A stretch of DNA of 64,000 nt from Calamus simplicifolius (lineage: Eukaryota; Streptophyta; Magnoliopsida; Arecales; Arecaceae): positions 713,846 through 777,845 of the forward strand of contig UESW01004251.1 in assembly GCA_900491605.1 (NCBI GenBank), given 5' to 3'. Within the stretch, counting starts at the first letter, position 1; each line of letters begins with the position of its first letter. Under the pieces are notes generated by a model. It worked only from the letters and a program-made list of their open reading frames with translations, had not been told where the DNA came from and did no database searches. A program made the position numbers and the translations under genes. Below, piece after piece: positions 45,701-58,800 of the stretch.

Positions 45701-48700
45701 TCTTAAGTATGGTAAAAAGTTTCTCTGTATTAAGGGTTAGGTTATAAGCTATAGGTAGTTTACATATCATCTATTTCTTTTTTTTCTCCATTTTTTGTTC
45801 TTTTTGGGTTGGGGGTTAAGGAACTTATTGTTATCCTCTTCTCTTTGTCAACTATATATCAGAGTGATGTCCTTAATTTAGTTTGGGATTGCAGGCATCT
45901 ATGCAAATTCAGAATTCAAAGAAGGGGAGCTCATATTAAAGGATCAAATGCTAGGTGCTGCTCAACACAGTTCTAATAAGGTCCGTATTGCGATCAATCT
46001 CCAAGATCTTTTTGTTGCCTAGTGATAATTGATAGTCTTTGTTCAGCTGTACATATTTCATTAATTTAGTTGTCATGCATGTATTTCTTTCATATGATGC
46101 AGGCTGATTGTCTTGTATGTAGTTACTGCTTTCGCTTTATTGGCTCGATAGAACTCCAAATTGGGAGGAAACTCTATCTGCAAGGTCTGGGACTATCTGC
46201 CAAAAAGGAATCTAACTACCAGAAGTTTTCTCATTCTTCAAAAAGAATGTGCCACAATGAGATAGAGGATGCTGAAGAAAATTTTGTGATGAATGAAAAT
46301 GGTGACTCAGGGTCAAGTTCTTTTGAGAATCTTAAGGATGATCCTCTTCCTGAAGATCTGCTATTGTCACTCATCAATGGTGATCTATCATTGCCTTACA
46401 CAAAGCAATTTGCTTTGCCTCCAGTTATTGCTTGTCCCGGTGGGTGCGAAGAAGAACACTATTGCAGGTTAGAAATACAAATTGGTTGACAAACTCTAGT
46501 ACAGAACGTCTATCAAATTCACTTTTACTGATGCTGGTTCATGTCCAAGAGTCTGTATTTGTTTTATAAGTTCTATATTTGAAGGCGAAGGATTCAAAAG
46601 AAGCCATCAATAATGTTTTAAGAATTTGTCTCATAAATTACTTATAGACTGATAAACAGATATAGAAACAATAGTAGGTTCTGTGAAATCAAGTCATTGT
46701 GGTGTTTGGATTTTTATTCTCTTTCTCAGTCACATTCAGTAGATCCACATTATGATCACTAAGTTTCTGTTTTTTGTAATCTTTTACTTTGCACTCTTGG
46801 GTCTTTCCGACTGACTGACTTGCCAAACTTTTCTAGCAAATTATGTGCAGATTCTGACTGGGAATCATTTCATTCTTTGCTATGTATGGGACAGAATACG
46901 GAACCATCAAGAAGGGCCTCACTTTTTAAGTTTATAGAACATGCTAATAGTAAGTTTTCAGCTATCATGAAAGAATATTTTACTTCTCATGTATTTTTAT
47001 TAGATATGTTCATCTAATTGTGTTGGGTTCTAATATCTCAACTCATTTGCATTGATAGTTTCCAAATATTGCAAATGGATTGAATTAACCACAAACAAGG
47101 GACACTGAAACAAACACTGGAATGCACTTCCCAGATCATTTTAAATGTCATTTGGTGCCAGCTATTTTATACAGTTGTAATGCATTTTACTCTCAGACAT
47201 ACAAGAGGAAAAACCAATATCCATTTTTAGCTATTGCCTTAATGCCTCTTTCTTGTTTCTAACATTTGTTTTTTTTCTCAGGCACGAATGACATTTTTAT
47301 CCTTGCTGCTAAGGTATGCTTGAAGCCATCTATTCTTCATACAGACTGCTTCATTCAGAACTTCTGTGTCAGAATATCCATCATTTTGAACTTGAAGTAC
47401 TTTGTGTATGATGGCTTGTCTTTCTTGATTGCATTCAAAAGTATAATGAAAGTGTCCAGGAGCAAGAGTTGATCTCATTCACTAAGCTGGGCTGATCACT
47501 CTTATTGTTGTATACTCTGCCATGCCTTTTCCACATCACTGAATTCTAAAAATACTTGCACATGAAGCTTCCAACCTTGTTTTAACGGTAGCTAGCAGAT
47601 GCATTCTAAGTCTAAATTGAATGGGATGATTGAAGACGAAAGCCTATGAGTAATCAGACATTTACATTAGTTTTTAGATGCAGTTTGTAAGATTTCATCA
47701 AACACAAAAAACCATATCTGGTCTATCTTTTTTACTCTAAACATGTATGTTGTTCTTCAGTAATAGATGGTGGACTGCATCTACTTTGTATGCTTCATAT
47801 TCAACATAACTTTGTGTGTTGACATATCAATATGCACATGCGTTAGCAATGCCCATATTATATGAGAACTGGTAAGCTATGTGCTTCAACTCTCTTTCTT
47901 TTTTTGTATGTGGGTGGCAATCAGTGGGCAATACTGCTATTAGTAACCTTGTCCAGCAAAAAAGGTCCTAGTGCAATTTTCCTTTCTAAAGTTCTTTATT
48001 CCATGTTCTGTAAAATATGTAGAAGAAGGTGGCCAAATGTTACAAATGAGATAAAGTGCATGAACATCCTTCCTGATCCAGCAAGGGACCGCAATTTTGT
48101 AGTATCACTGTCATGGAAAGCCTTTCCTTAGAATGGTCTTTGTGCTTCTTTCCAGCACCATGTTAAATGGTTGCTTTCTACACGGGATGCTCTAGAATGA
48201 GCTATGAACAAATATTCTTCAAGGACCATCAAGATTTTATGCCTCCTGACTTGCTTTGGCATTCCTCTGCCCTGCTTTTTCTTGTATCTTCACTCTCAGA
48301 TGTCACTGACATTGATTCTTGTTACCCTTTTGATGTTTTGCCACCTGTTGTGTGAAACACTTTGTCTGTTTCAATGTCCATAACATGTCTTCATGAGATA
48401 TAGCCATTTGATCCATTGGTGAAAAGATGTGCATGGACTGGGATGTTATTAAACTGTGATTAGGAGTGCCCAAATCCAACAATTCTGACAAAACAAGGAT
48501 GTTAGCTTCCTTTGGGAAGGTGCTTTTTTGGCATATCTGATTTCTTGGAGTTGTGTAATGTGGCCTTTTCCAATCAGTACCTTTTTTTTATTCCTCTGCT
48601 TCTACACTCTTTTCATCATCAGTCCATGAGGTGAGCATCCTGCTGACAAAACTTGCTGACATCCAAACAAACCCAAGTATAATTTAAATAACATTTTGAT

Positions 48701-51700
48701 AAGATATGCTTTCATGGTTACTTGGTTTAAAAATTCCTTAAAAACTCTCTTTTTTTTGGGTATTTATTGAAGTGAATATGCAAGGATATAATGTCTACGT
48801 AAGCCCATTTGCATGTCCTGATGTTTCTGATTTTAAAGGCTAAATATTCATCTTGGTCCTGCAGTTATTAGATATAAATCATGAAGGATATTTGCCTCCT
48901 TTTGGTGCATACTAATATACTTGCTAAAATATACATCTTTTGCATGATGGAATGAATTAGATTTTTGGTATAGTTTTGAATCCATGAGGCATAAAGTTTT
49001 GTCTTGGCCAATATATTACTTTGCATTTTGACTCTTGTACTACCAATATCTAAGCAGCATTAAGCCATTAGTCCTGTTTCAACTGATCTTCTTAACAAAT
49101 GAAATAGCATATTATTTATGATGGAAAAGTAGATTGCTTTGGCAACCAGAATTTAATGATGCATTGCTCTTTCTTTTCCTGATTTGTGCGGTTCCATCCT
49201 TCAGGTGATCTCGTATACAATATTGAAATACAGGAAATTGAAAAGGTCACATACTGTAGAGAATAGACAGCAACCAGGCCTTGATAAAACAGATGAGTTC
49301 AGTTTTTCTTTGCTTATGGAGGCTTGGAAGCCAATCTCAATGGGATTTAAGAAAAGGTAAATGTTACAGATTACACATGCCGGTTGTACATTCTGTAGTA
49401 AAGGGCCATTCTTAACATACTAATTTTCTTCCACATGCAGAAAGCAAGGTAAGAGTGTATCTACATATCTCGTCATGGCCAGTTTTGAGTTGCAATCTGA
49501 AGTCGCAGTATTAGGTTTTGCTTTTAATTTTTAATGCTTATGATTTTAAGATGTTTCATTCTTAGACCTTTGCCATTGTTACCTCTTGGTTTTAATTGAT
49601 TTTAAAACCTAACCCAAGAGCAATATGTTAATAAGAGTAATGGTGAGGGAACACTAAACTTCTAGGCATCAGATTGGATGTCGTTTCAGTCAGTTTGGGC
49701 CTTTTGATATAGATTTAGCATACATGAGTTCTGGGTGTGTAGATTTTTCTGGATGAAACTATCTGTTAAGAGCTTTGAGGAATTTGAGGTTTCATTGTGC
49801 CTGATTTTAGCAGAGCAGACCAAGTGAGACAATAAATTGGTATAAGATTCAGATTGGACTAGATCCTGGAGGATGCAAAATGGAGCCAAAAATGGTCCAA
49901 ACTTGGTTGAGCCTGGGTTAGCCTATCCATGTCTGCCCTTATAATTAATTACACTTTCAGAGAAATTGAATTATGCATATTGACATCTTTTTAGAAGAAA
50001 CAATATTTGAAAAAGAGAGAAAAAAAGGAAAAGGCAATGCATGATGATTGTTGCTATATTGGATAGGATCAAATTCTAAAAGTTCTATCTTTGTAATTTT
50101 TTTCCTCTCGTGGTTGGTCGTATGTTTTTATTTTTCCTTCATTCTCTATCTGCCAATATGCACATATGCCCTTATGCCTTTTTTTCAAAGTGGAGCATCT
50201 GTACATTTTCTTCTTGTAGGTGGTGGGATTGTGTTGCGTTGCCTGATGACGTTGATTTCTGTGATGAAGCATCATTCAGAATGCAAATAAGAGACCTAGC
50301 ATTCACTGTAAGCCTTCTTTGACGGACCTCATTTAATCACTTTGCATCAAACCTGTTTATTTTCATTTTCTATAATGGATGAGTGAATTTCTTTTTATGT
50401 TAATTGAAAATTTTAAATTTGGTTGGAAAGTTTTCTGGAACTCATTAAACTACTTTACCATTAATTTTTGCTATAGAATACAAATTTAAGAATGTCAGGT
50501 CATCAAGATTGTTAAGCGGTGTTGCGAAATACCTATTCTAGAACTTTTCATGATAGAGCTGGCAAGAACTCTTGATTAGCAACTGATTTATTGATATGGG
50601 CATTAATATTATACTGGTAAGAATGCTAGATGGTTATGATTGTTGGCAAGTTATCCCAAGTTTTTTGCATTGAGATCATTTTATGTTAGTTGGAAACTTA
50701 GCTTTGTTTATATTAAAACTGAATTTCTTTCCTGCAAATCCCTGGCAAAAAATTAATAAACTTTCAAATCTGGTCATTAAATTATTCCTGCTCTCTCAAT
50801 CCTATTCCTGTGCTACTTGTAAACGAACAAAATAAACCATATCAGTACTCCAATGGATCCCAATATGCGTCCAGCTTCTGCTTTGGTTTCCAAGGAGTGG
50901 ATTTTGGTACTTCTTGATTTGATTGCCTCCATGTATACTGTTTACCTTGAAAATGATGAGGAGAATTCTTGTTGTTCTTTATGTTATTGTTTTTTCACGA
51001 AGTAGTGAAATACCACATGGAAATTGAAAATAACTTTTGCAGAAAACTTTCTGCTATTCCTTACTTTCATTTGCACCTTGCTTTGGAAACAATTAATCTT
51101 TATTCCCAAATGCTCTAAAAATTTTACAAACAATTAAGCAAAGGGTTTTGCCATACAAGTTGTTCAGTCTAGTTGATTTTCCTTATTATGTTTTTGCAAA
51201 ATGAAAAAAAAAAAAAAGCAAAAGCAATACCAAGCGAGCCCTAAACTTTGGGTATTGCCTGTTTATTTTTTTCAATCGGAATAACATGAGGTATGATAGT
51301 CTGGAGATACAATTAGTCTTTTTTTATTTTAATATTTAATTCAAAATTGTGAATGTTTTAAATGAAAGTGGTTGTCATCTTGTTACTTGGTAGACAACAT
51401 GCACTTTTGGGCTATTTAGGTTATATGATTTGGAGCATGCCAGTCCAATCAGTCACCCTGAAGATAGAAAATATCTGCATGCTCCTTAACTTCTGACATG
51501 GTCCAGGCAAAAGGTATCTTACACATAAGAGACCTGTGACATACCTACTACACTGATACAACATTGGCCAGAGGAGCTATATCAATGACCATGTCACATT
51601 CATTACTTTGAAAAATGTCTTTCTTTTTTATTACCTTTTCCTTCTAGAGTTCCGTCATATCCATCATGTTGAATTTGTTTAATGGCTTCTAATCACGCTT

Positions 51701-52777
51701 GATTTTTGCTGCCTGAAGTTGTTGATGATCTTTGTTGTTAGACTGACTTCTATCCTTTAATCTATAAAATCTACACCAGTTGGGCTTTTTGTAGCAGTAA
51801 CTTCATTATCAAGATTCGCCATACCAAGGATCGATAATGTTTTAATACCAACCCGGTACGGTATGGTACAATATGGGCTTTACTGTACTATTTCAATACT
51901 GTTTCAAGGCAATATGGTTTTGAAATGGCGAACCATTTTGGTTCCCCATTGGTACTGTTCGGTATACTTTGAACCGGATGTTTCGGAATGGTTCGGCATA
52001 CCTTGTTTGTTATTAATGCATCAGACTTGCTAATGTCCCTTTTTTTCACTCATATCCCTTATCATTGAGCCACTTGTCCTTTTTTTTGAGACAACAAATT
52101 CCATTACCACAATCACCGGATGTTGATGACATTTGATCATGTGAAACTGGTGCTGCATCACACAGAGAAAATGTGGCTATGTACTTTCTATAAACTGGAG
52201 TTCCATGTTTTGTGCTTCTGATCCATGTGTAATGAATTCATGTTAGTTAATAAGATGAACATTCTGCCAAGCTCATTGTCCAACATTGATACATTAATCT
52301 GGACCATCAAATTTAAGTGACATGGATGAGTCAATGCTCAGTTGGATCAGATAATACTCTTAAAGATGGATTATTTCTTTGCTTGTGATGTGGATTTGGT
52401 AAATGATGTCCACCTTATCCCTTTAGGGATGAGATATCTGCATAAATAGCCTACGTGATGGGGCAACTTGCCACCAGAGAGCCAAACTGCCCTCTTGAAG
52501 TCATAGTTTTCTATTATTGATTCCAAGATCATCAGGGTATTTTAATTTGGACTTTTTTCACTCACACGCGCGCGCAGAGAGACGGAGACCTGGCTATATT
52601 TGAATGTTGCTAAGTCTAGATCCAATTGCCCTTTCCATCCTTGGATCCACATGAATCACAAATCCTAAAGATGAAAAAGATGAAAAAGTGGGGTGGCTTG
52701 GGGATCCATATGGATATAAGGGTGGAAATGGTAACCGGATTCAAGACTTGGTTATATTCAAATATGACCAAGTCCAA

Positions 52778-52809
<32 letters not shown>

Positions 52810-55800
52810 GGCTTATTGCACATTCAAATATGATTAAGTCCAACGTAAACCTTTAGATGCTCCATTTAGAAAGAGTGATCTTTTAACAATCCATGGTAAG
52901 ATAGAGATAGAGTTAGACCTAAACTAATATGGACAGAAATAAAAAAAGATATAATTATTTTTAATTTGAATGTCAACTTGGTCCTGAATAGAGTAGAGTG
53001 GAGGAAGCAGATTCATGTAGCCAACCCCATGTCGTTGGAAAAAGGCTTAGATGAGTTGAGAAAAAAAATCACTATTTGCACATATGCACCTAAAACCATC
53101 CTATTTTTGTTAGGATGTCCCTTAAGTTATATTTTGACTAAAGGTGTTAAAAAATAACTGTTTTAGTGCAAAAACATAATTACCCTTTTGCACTAAAACC
53201 ATTGAAAATTTTTTTCAGGGGTTTAATGCAAAAGACAATGAAATCATTTTATATTAAAACAATTGTTTATTATTATTAACACTGTCTGTCAAAAATCTAC
53301 AAGGGTGAGTTTTGAAGTTTTAATGTGCAATAGCCATAACTGCAAGGTATATAAGCAAATAATCCTTTTAATTTTAGTGATGTGATTTGCTTGCATGCTA
53401 GAAAGATCAGAATAACAATTTGTTATGTTTATCGTTGATTTAGATTATTTCAATCTTTTTGATCCTTTTTTTTCTTTTTTTTTTTGGTTTTAGCACCCAT
53501 CACTGAACTGCTAGTTTTTATGATTGTCTCAGTCCACTTTAAACCCCCTGTTAAACTTCTAGGCCCCTTCATAAACATGCTCCGCCAAATCATCCTTCTT
53601 GAACGTGGGAAGGACGTTAGTCCCAGAGGCGGCGAAGACGGTTCTAGGAATCTCCTGAAGTCTCCTCCTCGGACGAAATCCTGCAAGAAAGTCTCCGAGA
53701 ACCGGTTATTCCGGTGGGAACCCTACGACGCTCAAGCGAGAAAACTTGGGAAACAGTAACGAATGATGGACTAAAAACTTAGCCAGAAACTTAGAGTTTA
53801 GATCCCCCTCTCGTTATGAGCGAAGGTTTTTATACCTATTCGGAAGTCCCTCTTACTCCCTTTTTGGAAGGTTGTTGATTCCGAGACATCATCGTCTAGC
53901 AGGGGATAGGTGGCAAGGCCGATAGGGACAGATCGCAACTACCTCTGAACTTGTCAGGAGGGGTAGCATGCCATCCCCTTCTGGCACGATACGACGGTCG
54001 GCAGTAGGCCTGGTCTTGTCAGGCGTGCGCCGTAACTAGCATGGCTGCGAGGGCCACATGCAGTTGTAGGTGATAGGTGGTAGGTGGGCTACGTGGCGGT
54101 TGCTGGTGTCAGGTGGGCCACGTGGTAGTTGCAGGTGGCGAGGCCAAGGGGGACCCTGGAGCCCGAGGCCGAGGGGAACTTGTGAGCCCGAGGCCGAGGG
54201 GGACCCTGGAGTCCGAGGCCGAGGCTCCATCAGTTACTTGATTCGTTACCCTAACGTGGCTTGATCAACCGCAATTGGTCCCGAATTCTGTTCGAACCAT
54301 TTGCGCATTCCTGGTGTTGTGCCACCTCCAGGGCATAGAGAGTAGGGTCTCTTTATTCCGCTGCTTCTATACCCTCGCAGCAGTCGGGCTGGTGGTTGTT
54401 CCAGCCAGGTCTGGCGAGCCATAAAGTTGGGTCTTCCTACGTCCGTCAAAGGGATGGAAGATCCGATTTTTCTTTGCAGACCTTGAGGGGTGAGGACGAG
54501 TTGGGGGGATCCGCACCTAGGGTCCAACAAAAATCTGTCGGTGGTCCCGAGGGACTAGGAGGCATTCGATCAGCTGCGGACCACCGTGGTCCCCTGCTGC
54601 CACGATCTCTGTCGGAGGGGAACCTCAGGCTCGCAGTATCATTCCGAGCAGTGGTGAGCAGCCACGAAGATTCTTCCCTCTTTTCCTTTTCTTTCATTCT
54701 TTCCTTTTTTTTTAAAAAAATTGGTTCTAACTTGTGCAGATATAAGGTTGCCGACCGACACGATGAGAGAGATCGTGAAGAGGCAGAGGACCGCCGATGA
54801 AGCAGGGGGGTCGAGGAATAGGCCTCGGTCTGAGTCCCTTGGCCCCCCTTCAGCGATCACGGGGAGGTCGCCCGCCGATCGTCCCTCCTGCAGCCCCGCC
54901 GATTGCACCGTCGATAGATCTAACCGTCGACATGCCCCTGAGGAGCTGAGGGCCGCGACGGTCCACCGAGCACAGAGCCACCCCCTGGGCGCGGAGCCAA
55001 CCCATCCTGCAATTGCGGCAATTTTGGAAGAGGGTCCGTCGGCGAGCGGGGACGTTGCGGTAGCGGCCGAGGCAGCCGCAGAGGATGCCCCGACCGGCGA
55101 GGTTTGCGGAGGAGCATCGCCGACGCCTGGGGCGACATCCGTGTCCTTGGCCTCGGCCGAGCCTAGGGGGAGGAGGAATGAGGCGATCCCATCCCGGGCT
55201 TCCCTCCTGAACCACGGCCGCATGGTGGAGCGGCTGTTGGCCAGTGTCTGCATGCCGGAGTTCCAGGCGGAGTTCAGCCGACTGGATGCCTCCACCATCC
55301 TCTAGGACACTTTCGCGGTGCATTTGTGGGTAAGTACTTTCTCTCCCATGTGAATCACTTTTTTGCTTCACTGTGTACTAATGGAGGCCTCCCTGTGTAG
55401 GCGGTGAACTCCCTATCGGCCTTGAGGGACATCACCCTCTGGAGCGACAGCGCCCACTAGGAGACCTCAGCCACCTTGGCCCAGGTCGAGAAGGCCGAGG
55501 GTGTTGGAGGCGGCCCGAGGGGAGGCCGAGGAGGCTAAGAGGGCATTGGGGGTGGCCCGAAGGGAGGCCGAGGAGGCCAAGAGGATGCTGAAGGCGTTCC
55601 AAGAGGAGGTCGAGGAGATCAGGCGTTAGGGAGTGGTGACCTTGGGCATGCCCATGCCGCCGAGGCGAAGTTGGAGAGGACGGCGGCCGAGCTGAGGGCT
55701 CGTCGACACCAATTGGACACGGTGATCCAGGAGGTGAAGGAGCTCGAGGAGTGGACTGAGGACGTCGAGATCGCCCGGATGGCTGATGCCAGGGTCGCCG

Positions 55801-58800
55801 ATGCTGATGCCGATGTTGCCGACGCACCGCCCGAACAAGCGAAGCCCTTTAGAGGGCACAAAACGAGGAAAGGGCTGCAGTGGCGGAGGGGGCAGTAGCA
55901 TAGGCGATAGAGCACCTCCAAGGCTTCCGAGACGGCAAGGGAAAGGCTACGAGGGTCTCGGCACCGCGAGCTTCAACGACCTCGAGCCCGACATCAGCGA
56001 GTCGGAAGAGCCGACTGGTGGCGGATCTGCGCCGGCCGATGCCTGAGAGTCTCCTGCTGTACTTTTCTTTTTGCTTTTGTTACCACTGTATAAATGTTGA
56101 CTTGAGTCGGCATTTTGTAGACATTTGACAAGTAATGAAAATTATTGTCTTTTCTTGAAATTTCTAAGCCTTTGAAAAACTTCTTCGAATACTTAGCTCT
56201 GTGTAGCGCGTTCTTCCCTCAGTCCGCATTTGTAGGACCTTCCGATAGGGTTGCATCGGTCCTGGCGAGGTCGGAGTACTCGTCCGCTTGCCGTAAGTGG
56301 GCTCGGGTCGGTGCTTAGTTGTAGTGCCCAAGTGGATCCCAGAGCGAGTGCCGAGGTTGACTTGAAATTGGCCTTTGTGAAGACTCGAGGTCGGCCTTGG
56401 GTGTTGATTTTGCAGTAGGTTGTGGCGCTGATTTGCCGCCGTGTTCTAAGGTGCCGACCAGGGTCAGGCTTTGGTGCCGAGCTGGCCTTGGACTTCAGTG
56501 CCGACCGAGGTTGGGCTTTGGTGCCGAGCTGGCCTCGGGCTTTAAGTACCGATCGAGGTTGGGCTTTGGTGCCGAGCTGGCCTCGGGCTTTAAGTGCCGA
56601 CCGGGGTCCGGCTTTGATATATACTCAAATATTTGTGTACATTACTGGTAGTATCGATGAGGTTATCAGAGTTTCAGGTGCGGGGGAGTGGCTGCCCATC
56701 CAGTCCCTCGATCCAGTACACTTTGCGGTGGAGGGCTTCGGTGATCCGATAGGGTCCTTTCCAGTTTGGCGACAGTTTGCCTCCCTTCGTGGGCTTTGAG
56801 ACCTTGGCTCGCCTGAGAACCAAGTCCCCTGAGAGGAATGCCTTAGGGCGGATGCGAGCGTTGTAGTACCTGGCGGCTCTCTGGCGATAGGTAGCCATCC
56901 TGCGTTGCGCTTGGTCACGCACCTCCTCGACGAGGTCGAGGTTGGCCCGCAGTCGGTTCGGGTTGTCCTCATTATATGACTGCACTCGAGGACTTGGGAT
57001 GCTGATTTCCATGGGGATGATAGCTTCGGACCCAAACACAAGGCTGAAGGGGGTCTTCCAGTGGAAGCCTGCGGCGCCGTGTGATAGGCCCACAGCACAT
57101 TAGGGAGCTTCTCCACCCATCTTCCTTTGAAGTTATCCAGCCGCGTTCTGAGCCCTTGAAGGATGGTGCAGTTTGTCACCTCAGCCGCTTCGTTTGTTTA
57201 TGGATGGCTGACAGAGGTGAACTGCTGGTAGATGCCTTCGTGGATCTCATGGAGGACGTAGTCAGCATTGTAGGGCCGACACACTTAAGATTGGGTACGA
57301 GGATCTTCGGTACAGTCGCTCGTCCAATATCAGAAACTTGGGAGCTCGCCGTTTAAGTAGCTTGGCTTCCGTAGGGTCTTTGGGAAGAGTGCTGTCGGTG
57401 AGGTATCGGATGTATGCATCCATCAGTTGGGCTCTTGGTTGGCTGGCAGGACCTCGCGACCTCGATGCTCGGGACCTCAAGCTCTCCACATATGTCCTCC
57501 CCAGGGTCTCGTCAGCCGAGGTGGCCAGACGAGATAATGTGTCGGCTCTGGCGTTCTCGCCCCTGGATGTAGCTGACACTAAAATGAGCAAAAAATGAGG
57601 TATGTGATTGGACCTTACCCAGATAGCGGGACATGATGGGGTCTTGGGCCTCGTATTCTTCAGCAATTTGCCCGAGACAAGTTGGGAGTCGGTGAAGGCT
57701 TGAGGTGTTTCACTCCGAGCTCCTTGGCGAGCTTCATTCCTGCTAGCAAAGCTTCGTATTCCGCTTGATTATTGGTGGCGGGAAAGAGGAACTGGGGGCG
57801 TACTCCATCGCCACTCCTGGGCTCGCTAGGATGAGACCGGCTCTACTTTTCTGGGATTCAATGTGCCATCCACATGGAGGATCCAGTCTTTCCTTCCCAC
57901 TTCGGACGTAATGTCTGAGGGAGCCGAGTGAGACTCCTCTGGTTGCTCATCAGTCCAAGTGCACTCGATCAGGAAGTCCGCTAAGACCTGGGATTTCATG
58001 GCCAACCTCGGCCGGAACGCAGATCGAACTCCCCAGCTTGATCGCCCACTTCGCTAGTCGACCAAGGTGTCAGGACAGGACATGATTTCTCTAAGCGGCT
58101 GGTTCGTGAGCATCATGATCGGGTGGGCTTGGAAGTAAGGTCTTGCTGGTGTAATAGATAGGCCTCTGTGTCCCGTCATCGTTAACGCGAACGAGCACGG
58201 AGCTGACCGCCTCGAGGAAGCCGCAAGGTAGAGGAAGAGTTCCTCTCCCTCCCTCGGCTTGGATAGCAATGGCGGAGTAAACATGCACTCCTTCAGCTTC
58301 TTGAAGGCTTTCTAGCACTCCCCTGTCCACTCGAATCCGTTGATTTTACGTAGGGCCTTGAAGAAAGGCATGCACCTTTTTGCCGACTTGGACAGGAAGT
58401 GGCTCAGGGCTGCACTCTTCTGGTTAGGCGCTGCACCTCCTTGTTGGCTGGAGGTTTCATGTCGAGGATGGCGCGGATCTTGTCGGGGTTTGCCTCGATC
58501 CCTCGCTGGGTCACTAAGAACCCCAGGAACTTGCCCGCCGTGACCCGAAAGCACACTTGCGAGGGTTCAGCCTCATCTGGAAATTGGTAGAGGTTGTCGA
58601 AGGTCTCGCCAGGTCAGCAACATGATCATCGGTACATACTTTTGGTCAGCATGTCATCACGTATACCTTCATGTTGCGTTCGAGTTGGTCCTCGAAGACC
58701 TTGTTCATCAGCCTTTGGTATGTGGCTCATGCATTCTTCAATCCGAAGGGTATTACCTTGTAGCAATAGACTCCCTTCTCAGTCACAAATGAAGTAGCCT

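Noticed and set aside
49441..49448. Possible 8-bp micro-exon (AAAGCAAG between AG and GTAAGA) in ATXR2 intron 7
   Set aside because: Joining 49356 directly to 50220 gives KKRWWDCVALPDDVD in phase as expected for the family; the micro-exon would break it.
54246..54530. 94-codon frame on - inside element B
   Set aside because: No similarity to the corresponding part of element A and no recognisable motif; probably chance coding in GC-rich DNA.
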